Position numbers and translations under genes: made by a program. Of a stretch of DNA of 64,000 nt, positions 45,601 through 55,585 are shown piece after piece (the first letter of the stretch is position 1; the number at the start of each line of letters is the position of its first letter). The DNA is from Nocardia sputorum (GTDB lineage Bacteria > Actinomycetota > Actinomycetes > Mycobacteriales > Mycobacteriaceae): NCBI RefSeq assembly GCF_027924405.1, contig NZ_AP026978.1, positions 3,348,001 through 3,412,000 of the forward strand, given 5' to 3'. Under the pieces are notes generated by a model. That model saw only the letters and a list, made by a program, of their open reading frames with translations. It did no database searches and was not told the origin of the DNA.

Positions 45601-46877
45601 CGCATCGACCGGAGCAGAACCGCCACCGCGCCAAGGACGGTTGGCAGGCCGGAACGGTAGCCGCGATCCTGCAGAATCCCCGATACACCGGCTACGCGGT
45701 GTTCGGGCGTTGGACCAAGCACGAAGAACTCCTCGATCCCGACGACGCTGCCGCCGGTAACGTCACCCGGTTCCGGCGCTCGCCCACCCACCGCATCGTT
45801 CGCTCGAAAAGCCCTGCGCATCCAGCCATCATTTCGGTAGAAACCTTCACCCAGGCTCAACTGCTGCGACGCCAGCGTGCCGGCGGCGGCAACCGCACCC
45901 GCGCCAAGCTCGGACGCGACAGAGCATCCAGCGGTCTGCGCCCGTATCTGCTGAGCGGCCTCGTGCGCTGCGCTGGCTGTGGTCGAAAGATGCAGGCGGA
46001 GTTGGTTGGTGACGCCGTGTACTACCGATGCCGCGCCAAAACCATCGCCCCCGACAGTCCGGACTTGCAAGACCATCCCCGGACAGTGAACCTGCGCGAA
46101 GATGTCGTCGTCGGGCCGATCGACAGCTGGCTGGCGAGCCTGTTCGATCGCGAACACCGCGAGAAGACCATCGCGGCGCTCGCGGCCGCCCAAGACACCG
46201 ATGACACCAACGTTCAGCGACGAACGCTTCGGCAACGGATCACTGACGCTGAGGCCAGACTCGCGCGTCACCTCGCCGCCATCGAGGCCGCAGTCGATCC
46301 GCAAGCCCTCGTCACGGCGATGAACACGGCACAGGCGGGCAAAGCGGCAGCTCAAGCCGAGTTGAAGAGCCTGCCCAAGATCAACCTGCTCACAGAAACC
46401 GAGATCCGGAAGTTGATCGAATCCCTCGGCGACATCCGCGCGGTGCTCGCTGCGGGAGATCCGGCCGATAAGGCCCGGTTGTACCGAGCCTTGGCCTTAG
46501 AAGTGCGCTACCAGCACCAACAGCAACTCGCAATCGTTGGTGCCACCCCCTGTGGGGTTAGCACTGGTGTCCGGAGGGGGAGTCGACCACTACGCACACG
46601 CGCTGTACCAGCGAAAAGTTCTGGTCGTGGGTGGCTGACTGTCCCAGGTTGGAGCCCTCGGCGGGGCACACAAAACATGGGCAACTGGAAAACGCCTGGT
46701 GATCGTGGGCACGTACTCAATGTGAGGGTTGCGATGATCGCGTCCGGAGAGCCGGTCATTTCCATGTTCACAGCGCCCTCGGCGGGGCGTTGTGAACATG
46801 GGAATGGGACGAGCTGCGGTTTCGGGCGGTCGGTTGGCGATCGAAGTCGACCGGCTCGATACCGACGATTGCGGTGA
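45600..46877 (+). pseudogene. Large serine recombinase, N-terminus lost
   Basis: The frame carries the Recombinase domain (GTVAAILQNPRYTGYAVFG), the zinc ribbon (LVRCAGCGRKMQAE with YYRCRAK) and a coiled coil (TLRQRITDAEARLARHLAAI) of a large serine integrase. The catalytic resolvase domain is missing; the left end is fused to the IS3 remnant. Residues after about 46550 do not look like recombinase. The lost enzyme could have carried the adjacent BREX island (inference). Confidence 0.8.
46762..46801. repeat. 40-bp near-perfect palindrome downstream of recombinase remnant
   Basis: CCATGTTCACA (46762-46772) and TGTGAACATGG (46791-46801) flank a second stem CGCCC/GGGCG with a 6-nt loop. The loop word CCCTCGGCGGGGC is repeated exactly 121 bp upstream (46655-46667). 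It may be a terminator or a vestigial recombination site. Confidence 0.6.
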
Positions 46878-46889
46878 ATCCCTGGATTC

Positions 46890-47200
46890 CTTGCGTGACA
46901 ACGCAGGTGGCTCCGAGTAACGCTGGTGTGCCCAGATGCGGAGGTCGGCTTCGAACTGGTCGATGACGAAATCGGCCATCGTCTTGCCGTATTCGGTGAG
47001 CTCGGGGCTGTCGTCACCGGGTTTGCGGCCGATCCAGTTGCAGCGCTGGCCGGACGGGCCCGTGGTCTCGGGCGCGGGGGCCAGGGCCGCGGCGAGTCGC
47101 CGCCCGCGCTGGCTCCGGCGACGACGATACGGGCGGGGTCGGTTCCCGGCTGCTCGGCGATCCAATCCGTCGATGTACGCGAACAACGCGTTCTCCGCGT
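46890..47200 (-). pseudogene. Scrambled alpha/beta hydrolase and oxygenase-like fragments
   Basis: On the minus strand, WIAEQPGTDPARIVVAGASA (an alpha/beta hydrolase nucleophile elbow) is flanked in another frame by MFAYID and LAAALAPAPE, showing frameshifts. The next piece, FVIDQFEADLRIWAHQRY with EPPAL, recalls the C-terminus of Rieske-type proteins. These are fused debris between the recombinase remnant and brxA. Confidence 0.5.
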
Positions 47201-47282
47201 CTTCTCTTGTGCGCCAGGCATTCCCGTATGCAAGCTCGGTCCTATAGCCTGATCTACTGCCCGAAAACAGGAAGGACGCCCT

Positions 47283-47921
47283 GTGGCCGTGACCGACCAG
47301 CCACGAGCACGCTATGCATTATCGTTCACGAGTGGCGGCCTCTTGGTCCGTGAGGGCGAGGTGATCGCCGAGGTATATCTGGGTTGCCGTTCCTGGGACG
47401 AGACTCGCACCCGGATCGTAGAGGGTAACCGGCTACAAGCACGCACGTCCTCATCGAGCACTCGTGTCACCCGCGAGACCGTTCAACGTCTGTCCGTGCT
47501 GAGCGACAGTGAGCTCGAGCTGCTCATCGACGCAAGCCCCACCGAGCAGCGTCATCTCATGTGGGTTGCGGCCTGCCGTCGCTACGACTTCATCGGCGAC
47601 TTCGCCGAAGAAGTTCTCCGCGAACGTTTCCTGCTGATGACCCCCACCTTGAGCACCGAGGACTTCGACCGTTTCCTGACCGGCAAGAGCCTGTGGCACC
47701 CGGAACTCGACGAGCTGAAATCTTCGACCAGTCAGAAGCTCCGCCAGACCCTGTTCCGGATGCTCCACGAGGCAGGACTGCGCACCACGAGTGGGGACAT
47801 CATCCCTGCGGTGCTCTCCGCGCGTGTCGCCGAGCTACTCGGCCGCCGGGCCCCTAGTGACCTCCGGTTCTTCCCGACCACGGCGCCGATCAGCGAGTTC
47901 GACCACGAGGTGCAGCTATGA
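47283..47921 (+). CDS. brxA: BREX protein BrxA (DUF1819)
   Basis: A 212-aa protein matching BrxA: it opens the operon, has the DUF1819 pattern LSFTSGGLLVREGEVIAEVY and QKLRQTLFRMLHEAGLR, and is followed by BrxB. BrxA is a small helical DNA-binding protein of type 1 BREX. GTG 47283 has AGGAAGGA upstream; TATAGC at 47243 is a possible -10 box. Its stop overlaps the brxB start (ATGA). No WYL-type BrxR regulator is encoded just upstream; only debris is present. Confidence 0.9.
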   Translation: MAVTDQPRARYALSFTSGGLLVREGEVIAEVYLGCRSWDETRTRIVEGNRLQARTSSSSTRVTRETVQRLSVLSDSELELLIDASPTEQRHLMWVAACRRYDFIGDFAEEVLRERFLLMTPTLSTEDFDRFLTGKSLWHPELDELKSSTSQKLRQTLFRMLHEAGLRTTSGDIIPAVLSARVAELLGRRAPSDLRFFPTTAPISEFDHEVQL

Positions 47922-48526
47922 GGACCACCCAACGGGACCTCGTCAGCGACGAGAAGCACGTCTACGACGTGCTGCGCAGTGAGCGGTTCCTGAAGATGGA
48001 AGGCCTGTCCAAGGAAGTCCCGTTCTTCATCTACCACTTCCCGCCGTCATGGGCACTCGGCGTCGACGACATGCGTGACCGTGTGCAGACGAAGCTGCAA
48101 AGCGACGAGGGGCGCAGTGTCGTGGAAATCAATCTCTACGACCTTGCCGTGGAGCTGTTGAAGGCCCGCGGTGTCTGGGAACGCGTCCTCGACCTCGAGC
48201 CAACGATGGACAAGTCGGAGTTCCGTGGCGTGTTGCAGGGCATGCTCGATCCGCACGACCACCTCGCACCTGCCATACGGGCACGGCTCGATGAGCAGCC
48301 CAGCGACATGGTCTTCCTCACCGGCATCGGCGAGGTATTTCCCTTTATCCGCACCCACACGGTGCTGGAGAACCTGCAAAGCGTCGTGGTCGGGCGTCCG
48401 ATGCTCGTCTGGTTCCCGGGCACCTATGAGTTCACTCAGACAGCCGGTCACCAGCTGCGCGCACTGAACCTCGGTGCCAGCGACAGCTACTACCGGGCCA
48501 AGGACATTCTGGAGCAAGAAGCATGA
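47918..48526 (+). CDS. brxB: BREX protein BrxB (DUF1788)
   Basis: A 202-aa protein of the DUF1788 family: VVEINLYDLAVELLKARGVW, VFLTGIGEVFPFIRTHTVL and MLVWFPGTYEF are typical. BrxB is an essential type 1 BREX component of unknown biochemistry. It overlaps brxA and brxC by 4 bp each, so the three are translationally coupled. Confidence 0.9.
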   Translation: MRTTQRDLVSDEKHVYDVLRSERFLKMEGLSKEVPFFIYHFPPSWALGVDDMRDRVQTKLQSDEGRSVVEINLYDLAVELLKARGVWERVLDLEPTMDKSEFRGVLQGMLDPHDHLAPAIRARLDEQPSDMVFLTGIGEVFPFIRTHTVLENLQSVVVGRPMLVWFPGTYEFTQTAGHQLRALNLGASDSYYRAKDILEQEA

Positions 48527-51500
48527 GCGTGCGCACGATCAACGAGATCTTCGCCAAGCGGATCGACCGAGCAATCGAGGGTGTCATCAAGGCCGATGAC
48601 ACCTCCCAGCTCGCCACCGAGGTGGAGGAGTATGTCCTCACGAACGAGGCCGCCAAGGGCGTAGAGCATGTGCTGGAGGCCTACACCAACTACACGAACA
48701 CCAACGGCGTGTGGATCTCCGGCTTCTTCGGCTCCGGTAAGTCACACCTGTTGAAGATGCTCGCCCACCTGCTCGGTGATATCGACGGCCACGAGTATCC
48801 ACGGGCCCGGGTCTCGGAACAATTCCGGGCCAAGGCCGATGACGCCTTCCTGCCTGCCCTGATCGCGAAGGCCGACCGGATCGCAGCCAAGAGTCTTCTG
48901 TTCAACATCGACCAGAAGGCCACGCTGATCTCGAAGGACCAGAACGACGCGTTGCTCAAGGTTTTCGTGAAGGTCTTCGACGAGTCCTGCAGCTACTACG
49001 GCAATCAAGGGCACATCGCCCGTTTCGAACGCGACCTGGACTCCCGTGGTCAGTACGCCGAGTTCAAGGCCGCCTTCGAGCGCATCGCAGGGATTCCGTG
49101 GTCGCAGGGCCGCGAACAGGCGGCACTGGAAACCGGGAACATCGACAAGGCATTCGCCGAGGTCAACGGCTCCGAGAGCCCGGGCATCATCCGCCAGTAC
49201 AGCCAGACCTACAAGGTCTCGATCGAGGACTTCGCTGACGAGGTCGCCGCCTGGCTGGGTCGGCAGCCCGAGGGCTACCGACTGAACTTCTTCGTCGACG
49301 AGGCCGGCCAGTTCATCGGCACCAACACCCAGCTCATGCTGAACCTCCAGACCATCGCGGAGTCCCTTGCGACGAAGTGCAAGGGGCGCGCGTGGATCTT
49401 CGTCACCTCGCAGGAGGACATGGAGAAGGTCGGCGGAGACCGCACCAAGCAGCAGGCCAACGACTTTTCCAAGATCCAGGCCCGCTTCAAGAACCGGCTC
49501 AAGCTCACCAGTCAGGATGTCGAAGAAGTCATCCGGAAGCGACTACTCGCCAAGACCGCGTCCGCCACAGGTGAGATTGCGGCGATCTACAGCGCCGAGC
49601 ACGCGAACTTCAAGACGCTTTTCGACTTCGTCGAGGGACGTCACTACCCGAACTACCGGGATGAGTCCCACTTCGTGGGCACTTACCCATTCGTGAGCTA
49701 CCAGTTCCCGCTGTTCCAGTCCGCGATCGAAGGCATCAGCGACCACAACATCTTCGAAGGCCGCAACAGCTCCGTCGGTGAGCGCTCCATGCTCGGCGTT
49801 GTTCAGCAGGTCGCCACCGAACTGGCCGACAAACCCTTGGGGACGCTCGCTTCCTTCGACCAGATGTTCGAGGGCATCCGCGCCTCGTTGAAGTCCGCAA
49901 ACCAGCGGGCCATCAACGACGCCGAGCGCAGCCCCTCGCTTCCTCCACTGGCCGTCCGGCTGCTGAAGGCCCTGTTCCTGGTCAAGTATGTGGACACCTT
50001 CAAAGCCACCGCCCGGAACCTCACCGTGCTCGTCTATGACCACTTCGGCACGGATCTCGGCCAGCTGGGCAAGGACGTCAACGCGGCCCTCAATGCACTG
50101 GAGGCGCAGACCTATATCCAGCGCAACGGCGACCTGTACGACTATCTGACCAATGAAGAGCAGAAAATCGAGCAGGAGATCAAGAATGTCGACATCGACA
50201 ACTCCGAGGTCTCCGGAAAGCTCAACAAGCTGCTCGCCGAGTCCGTGGTCAAGCTGACCAAGAGCACCTACAAGAACGGGCAGAACTTCCCCTTCGGATA
50301 CAAGCTCGACGGCACGCCGTATGGCAAGCAGTACGAGCTGTCACTCCACTTCACCAGCCCTGAAAGCGAGTTCAGTCTGGATCAGATCAAGGCCCACAGC
50401 GCCGGGCTCGACGAACTGCGCGTTGTTCTCCCGGCAGAGGCCAACCGCATCCTCGGCGACCTGCGCCTGCTGCTGAAGACGGAGAAGTACGTCAAGCGCG
50501 CCCAGGGGTCGAGCCGCACGGCGATCGAGCAAACGATCCTGCGAGCGAAGGGAACTCAGAACGCGGAACGGGAAAAGGAAATCGTCGAACGGTTGCGTAC
50601 CGCGGTCGGCAACTCGACACTGATCCACAACGCCGGCGTCCTGGACGTCAGCTCATCCGACGCGCAAGCCCGGATCAACGAGGGGTTCCAGCGGGTCATC
50701 GCTGCGACGTACAAGAACCTCGGGATGCTCGCCGGCAAGACCTTCAATGAGCAGAGCCTGGGTGAATTCGTGAACCCCGCAGGTGACGGCTTGTTCCAGC
50801 AGACGGGGAGCATCCTGGAGGTTCCCGGCGGAGACGTGCTCGGTCACCTGGAGCTGCGCCGCAAGCGCCATGAGCAGGTCACCATGCGGCAGCTCATCGA
50901 TCGATACACGGCGAAGCCGTTCGGCTGGGATCAGTGGTCTGTCGCCGCGGTGGTCGTATACCTTGCCGGGCAGTCGAAGATCGAGATCCAACTGAACGGG
51001 AAGGTCCTGGCTCGCACCGAGATCACCAGTGCGCTGCGGAACACACAAAGCTACTCGGCCATGGTCGTCGCGCCGCAGCGGGTGTTCGATGCCAAGATCG
51101 TGAATGCGTTCCGCAAGTTCGTCGTGGAATTCACCGATGACGGAGGGGTCACCAAAGACCCATTGGAACTAGCGCGGGCTGGCAAAGAACGCCTGGAAGC
51201 CAAACTCGCAGAATTGAAGACGCTGCGTACAGCTTCACCGTTCGCGTTCATCGATCAGCTGGACGAGCCGATCCAGATGCTCGCCGAGCTGTGTGAACAC
51301 AAGGCGGACTGGTTCATCACCGACTTCAGTGACGCTGATGACCTGCTCGACGCGAAGGGCAACGTGATCGACCCGATCAAGGCCTTCCTGAACGGCAGCC
51401 AGTGCGGCATATTCGAAAAAGCCCTGGCCTTCATGCAGAGCAACCAGTCCAACATCGCCTACCTGGTCCCCGGCGCCACCGACGCCGTCGAATCCGCCCT

Positions 51501-52044
51501 GGAAGACCCACAGATCTTCCGTGGCAACAAGACCCGGCAGCTCGGTGCCGCGGTAGAGGACCTGGAACAGCAGTTGCACAGCTTGATCGACGCGGAACGT
51601 ACCGCCGCCACCGACAAGATCAACGGCTACTGGCTTCAAGTGCCGCAAAGCAGGGCATACGCCGACGCAACCGATACCGCCCAGCATTCGGTGACGAGCA
51701 AAACGCAGGCCGTGCTCGACCGGGTGCGGCAGGAGACACAGATCCCGGCCATCAGGAACCTCGCAGCCCACTTCGCCGACACGATCTACCCGGAGATCAT
51801 CGACGAACTGGAAGCCGCCAAGGCCGCGCCCGATCCGAGCTCCGAACCGAAACCCCAGCCCGGTACCGACCCCGCCCCGAAACCCGCACCGGCGCCGACC
51901 AAGCAGACCGTGTCGATCAAGAAGCTGACGCTGCCCGGCAACGGTCAGGTCCTCGAAACCGCGGACGACGTCGACGCCTACCTCGACAGGCTCCGTGCGA
52001 CGCTGCTCGCCACGATCAACGACAACAAGCGCATCACGCTCTGA
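48523..52044 (+). CDS. brxC: BREX ATPase BrxC
   Basis: A 1173-aa AAA-type ATPase, close to the usual BrxC length. The Walker A motif GFFGSGKS is at residues 67-74 and a Walker B-like NFFVDEAGQFIG follows near residue 255. The C-terminal 60 residues include a Pro-rich linker. BrxC is needed both for BREX methylation and phage exclusion. Its ATG overlaps the brxB stop. The gene looks intact. Confidence 0.92.
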   Translation: MSVRTINEIFAKRIDRAIEGVIKADDTSQLATEVEEYVLTNEAAKGVEHVLEAYTNYTNTNGVWISGFFGSGKSHLLKMLAHLLGDIDGHEYPRARVSEQFRAKADDAFLPALIAKADRIAAKSLLFNIDQKATLISKDQNDALLKVFVKVFDESCSYYGNQGHIARFERDLDSRGQYAEFKAAFERIAGIPWSQGREQAALETGNIDKAFAEVNGSESPGIIRQYSQTYKVSIEDFADEVAAWLGRQPEGYRLNFFVDEAGQFIGTNTQLMLNLQTIAESLATKCKGRAWIFVTSQEDMEKVGGDRTKQQANDFSKIQARFKNRLKLTSQDVEEVIRKRLLAKTASATGEIAAIYSAEHANFKTLFDFVEGRHYPNYRDESHFVGTYPFVSYQFPLFQSAIEGISDHNIFEGRNSSVGERSMLGVVQQVATELADKPLGTLASFDQMFEGIRASLKSANQRAINDAERSPSLPPLAVRLLKALFLVKYVDTFKATARNLTVLVYDHFGTDLGQLGKDVNAALNALEAQTYIQRNGDLYDYLTNEEQKIEQEIKNVDIDNSEVSGKLNKLLAESVVKLTKSTYKNGQNFPFGYKLDGTPYGKQYELSLHFTSPESEFSLDQIKAHSAGLDELRVVLPAEANRILGDLRLLLKTEKYVKRAQGSSRTAIEQTILRAKGTQNAEREKEIVERLRTAVGNSTLIHNAGVLDVSSSDAQARINEGFQRVIAATYKNLGMLAGKTFNEQSLGEFVNPAGDGLFQQTGSILEVPGGDVLGHLELRRKRHEQVTMRQLIDRYTAKPFGWDQWSVAAVVVYLAGQSKIEIQLNGKVLARTEITSALRNTQSYSAMVVAPQRVFDAKIVNAFRKFVVEFTDDGGVTKDPLELARAGKERLEAKLAELKTLRTASPFAFIDQLDEPIQMLAELCEHKADWFITDFSDADDLLDAKGNVIDPIKAFLNGSQCGIFEKALAFMQSNQSNIAYLVPGATDAVESALEDPQIFRGNKTRQLGAAVEDLEQQLHSLIDAERTAATDKINGYWLQVPQSRAYADATDTAQHSVTSKTQAVLDRVRQETQIPAIRNLAAHFADTIYPEIIDELEAAKAAPDPSSEPKPQPGTDPAPKPAPAPTKQTVSIKKLTLPGNGQVLETADDVDAYLDRLRATLLATINDNKRITL

Positions 52045-52060
52045 GGCGGAAGAGAAACAC

Positions 52061-55000
52061 ATGGATACCAAGCCCCTGGAGCGATTCGCCACCCGGGCCC
52101 GCCGAGAACTGCTCGCCGCCGTCGAAGCTCAGGCTTCAGCGGTGCTCGCTGCTGGCTCGGTCGCGCGGAGCGAGCGCGGGAAAACGGTGCAGCGACTCGA
52201 AAGGGAGATCGCCGAGCACGGTCGGAAGCACGTGATCGACAAGGTCGCATACACATGGTTCAACCGGCTCATCGCACTGCGCTACATGGATGCCCGCAGC
52301 TACACGAGCGCCGGAATCGTCTCGCCGGCACACGGCCACGACCACGGACAGCCGGAGATCCTTGCCGACGCCAAGCGGGGACACCTCGACACCGACGTAG
52401 TCACCAACGACCGCATGGCCGATGCGATCCTGGGGCTGCTCGACGGGACCCTTCGCAGTACGGACGCCGAAGGGGAGGCCTACGCGCTGCTCTTGACCGA
52501 GTACTGCCGGTACTGGAACAAGGCCATGCCCTTCATGTTCGAGCGTGAAGGCGATCACACCGAAATCCTCGTGCCGTCAGGGCTTCTCGCCGACGGTGGG
52601 ATTCTGTCGCGTGCCCGCGAGGTGCTCACGGAGGACGTCTGCAAGGACGTCGAGGTGATCGGATGGCTCTACCAGTTCTACATCTCCGAGCGGAAAGACG
52701 AGGTCTTCGCCGGTTTCAAGAAGAACAAAAAGGCCGGCGCCGACGAGATCCCGGCGGCAACCCAGCTCTTCACGCCACACTGGATTGTTCGCTACCTGGT
52801 TGAGAACTCGCTCGGCAGGCTGTGGATGCTCAACCGGCCGACCTCGCGCCTCGTCGACCAGATGGATTATTACATAGCCCCGGTCGACAAAATAACCGAC
52901 TTCCTCGAGATCAACGGCCCCGAGGAACTGACGGTGATCGACCCGGCCTGCGGGTCGGGCCATATGCTCACATACGCCTTCGACCTGCTCTACGCAATCT
53001 ACGAAGAAGAAGGTTACGCCCCCTCGGAAATCCCGAGCCTGATCCTCGCCCACAACCTCCACGGCACCGAGATCGACCTCCGCGCAGGATCACTGGCAGC
53101 CTTTGCGCTCACAATGAAGGCACGCGACCGGGACCGGCGCTTCTTCACCCGATCGCAGGTGAAGCCCAAGATCTGCGTCATCGAACCGATCTCGTTCGGA
53201 CCCGATGAACTGGACCTCCTGGTGACCGCGGACGGCGAGCGGCGCGCGGAGGAGGCGTTCTGGAATCAGTTCCGCGACGCCGACCGGCTCGGTGCACTGA
53301 TTCAACCGGACGCCGAAGAGGCCAAGCGAGCAGCCAGCGTAGTGGAAGATTTGAAGGAGCAGGAAGGGACGCTCCTTTTCGAGACGCTGGACCAGGCACA
53401 CAAGGTCGTCGCGCAGGCCGCGATCCTCAGTCGCAAGTACGCGATTGCGGTGGCAAACCCGCCCTACATGGGCAGCAAGAACATGGACGCTCGACTGGTG
53501 GATTTCGTTAAGAGCGAGTACGCCGATGGTAAACAAGATCTCTACGGTTGCTTCGTCCTCCGCGCGATGGATCTCGTCTCTCAAGGAGGCATGGTCGGGA
53601 AGGTAATCGGCGATACGTGGATGTCGATCGTGAGCTTTAAGGGCCTGCGAGAAGACATCCTCGCAGGCCACTCGTTTGACAGTTTTGTCCACCTTCGAGA
53701 TGTCTCCAACCACCCTGACGTCTTTGGCGCAAACGCCGCCTTCATTCTCGCGATGACCAACTCGCCGGGACGGCAAGCTCCCTTCGTTCGCTTGACGTCG
53801 TTGAATGAAGAAGAGAAATGTCTGCGTCTCATCGAAGCAATCAAAGACCCCGAATGTGAGTGGCGATTTACGGCAACGTCCGAGGATTTCACCAAAGTAC
53901 CTGGCTCACCGATCGCGTACTGGCTCTCCGACGCCATGCGTGCCGCTTTTGCCAAGGGGCGACCGTTGAAGGAAGTTGCAGCGCCTCGACAAGGTCTGTC
54001 GACCGCAGATAATGGTCGGTTTCTACGCTCCTGGTGGGAGGTAGAATTACGCCGAATATTGCTGGGGTGTGAGAGCAGAGCTGAGGCCAGAGAGTCTGCT
54101 GCGCGGTGGTTTCCTCACAACAAGGGTGGCGAGTTCCGAAAATGGTGGGGGAACCAAGAACATCTGGTGGACTGGGAAAATGATGGTCGAGAGCTGCTTT
54201 CGCTGCGACCAAAGTCGGTTATCCGTAATCCTTCCACCTATTTTCAACCATCTGTCTCATGGTCAAGGATTAGCTCAGGAGATCCCGCCTTTCGCGTGTA
54301 TCCACATGGGTTCATATACAACGATGTTGGGCCATCGCTCTTCTTTGACGACGCCAGCACTCGGTACTCGTTTGTCTCGCTGGCTAATTCTAGTGTGGCT
54401 CACGCTATTTTGCAGGCAGTGGCGCCGACTCTGCATTTTGACGGAGGTCAGATTGCACAGTTGCCTGTATTTGACTCGGGCTCAGCACAACGGGCGAGAA
54501 TTTCGGAAGGTGCAGTAAAGGTATCGCAGGCGGACTGGGACGATTTCGAGACGTCTTGGAGCTTCACAACTCCATCGTGGATGGCTACGAGGGTATCTGG
54601 ACAGACGCTGTCCGAACACTACGCTGCGTGGTCGGTGAGACAATCTCAAATTGCTCGCGAGCAACGGGCACGCGAGACAGCGAACAACCGTGTCGTTGCC
54701 GAGGCATACGGACTGCAAGACGAGGTGCAGATCGAGGTGCCACTCCACCGCGTGTCCCTGAATCGCAATGTTGAATTCCGGTACGGCCCTGGTAAATCGG
54801 ACACCGAGTACGAGGCCTTGGAACGTGCTGATTTCGTTAAAGAGTTGTTCTCCCACGCCGTGGGGTGCATGTTTGGTCGCTACAGCATCGACGCGCCGGG
54901 TCTGATCCTGGCGGACCAGGGCGCGACGCTTCAGGACTACCTCGCGAAGGTGCCGTCGCCCACGTTCCTGCCGGATGCCGACAATGTCATCCCGTTCGTT

Positions 55001-55585
55001 GACGACGGCTGGTTCGAGGACGACATCGTCGAGCGGATCCGGCAGTTTCTGCGTACAGCCTTCGGAGCGGAGCACTTCGAGAAGAACCTCCGTTTCGTGG
55101 AGGAATCCCTGGGCGTCAAGACGATTCGGGACTACTTCATCGCGAAGTCGAACCCAGCCGGTAAAAATGTCGCGAGGTCGAGGTTCTACGAGGATCACGT
55201 GCAACGCTATAAGAAGCGCCCGATCTATTGGATGTTCTCCTCTTCCAAGGGATCGTTCAACGCGCTGGTCTACATGCACCGCTACACCCCGTCAACGGTG
55301 TCGACGGTCCTGAACGAGTACCTCCGTGAATACCGAGCGAAGCTCGAGGTCGCGCTCCAGCGCGCTGAGGAAGCCTCTGCCGGTGGCGCATCGGCGAAAG
55401 CGCAGAAAGAAGCTGATCGCCTGCGCGCGATCCTCGCCGAGCTGCGCGACTACGAGCATGACGTCCTCTACCCGTTGGACATCCAGAGAGTAGAGATCGA
55501 CCTCGACAACGGCGTGAGGGTGAACTACCCAAAGCTCTATCCAGCTTTGAGGAAGATCACCGGTCTGGAGGCATCGGATGGGTGA
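52061..55585 (+). CDS. pglX: BREX adenine-specific DNA methyltransferase PglX
   Basis: A 1174-aa N6-adenine methyltransferase. The SAM motif DPACGSGHML is near residue 294 and the catalytic NPPYMGSKN near residue 466. Methylation of a non-palindromic site marks self DNA in BREX. ATG 52061 is 16 bp after brxC; an upstream in-frame ATG overlaps brxC. Bases from roughly 53,790 to 54,560 are visibly richer in A/T than both sides, consistent with a swapped target-recognition region. The stop overlaps the next small gene by 8 bp. Confidence 0.92.
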   Translation: MDTKPLERFATRARRELLAAVEAQASAVLAAGSVARSERGKTVQRLEREIAEHGRKHVIDKVAYTWFNRLIALRYMDARSYTSAGIVSPAHGHDHGQPEILADAKRGHLDTDVVTNDRMADAILGLLDGTLRSTDAEGEAYALLLTEYCRYWNKAMPFMFEREGDHTEILVPSGLLADGGILSRAREVLTEDVCKDVEVIGWLYQFYISERKDEVFAGFKKNKKAGADEIPAATQLFTPHWIVRYLVENSLGRLWMLNRPTSRLVDQMDYYIAPVDKITDFLEINGPEELTVIDPACGSGHMLTYAFDLLYAIYEEEGYAPSEIPSLILAHNLHGTEIDLRAGSLAAFALTMKARDRDRRFFTRSQVKPKICVIEPISFGPDELDLLVTADGERRAEEAFWNQFRDADRLGALIQPDAEEAKRAASVVEDLKEQEGTLLFETLDQAHKVVAQAAILSRKYAIAVANPPYMGSKNMDARLVDFVKSEYADGKQDLYGCFVLRAMDLVSQGGMVGKVIGDTWMSIVSFKGLREDILAGHSFDSFVHLRDVSNHPDVFGANAAFILAMTNSPGRQAPFVRLTSLNEEEKCLRLIEAIKDPECEWRFTATSEDFTKVPGSPIAYWLSDAMRAAFAKGRPLKEVAAPRQGLSTADNGRFLRSWWEVELRRILLGCESRAEARESAARWFPHNKGGEFRKWWGNQEHLVDWENDGRELLSLRPKSVIRNPSTYFQPSVSWSRISSGDPAFRVYPHGFIYNDVGPSLFFDDASTRYSFVSLANSSVAHAILQAVAPTLHFDGGQIAQLPVFDSGSAQRARISEGAVKVSQADWDDFETSWSFTTPSWMATRVSGQTLSEHYAAWSVRQSQIAREQRARETANNRVVAEAYGLQDEVQIEVPLHRVSLNRNVEFRYGPGKSDTEYEALERADFVKELFSHAVGCMFGRYSIDAPGLILADQGATLQDYLAKVPSPTFLPDADNVIPFVDDGWFEDDIVERIRQFLRTAFGAEHFEKNLRFVEESLGVKTIRDYFIAKSNPAGKNVARSRFYEDHVQRYKKRPIYWMFSSSKGSFNALVYMHRYTPSTVSTVLNEYLREYRAKLEVALQRAEEASAGGASAKAQKEADRLRAILAELRDYEHDVLYPLDIQRVEIDLDNGVRVNYPKLYPALRKITGLEASDG

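Noticed and set aside
45528..46877. Intact 449-aa recombinase
   Set aside because: The N-terminus is IS3-derived sequence and the catalytic serine domain is absent, so I call it a pseudogene.
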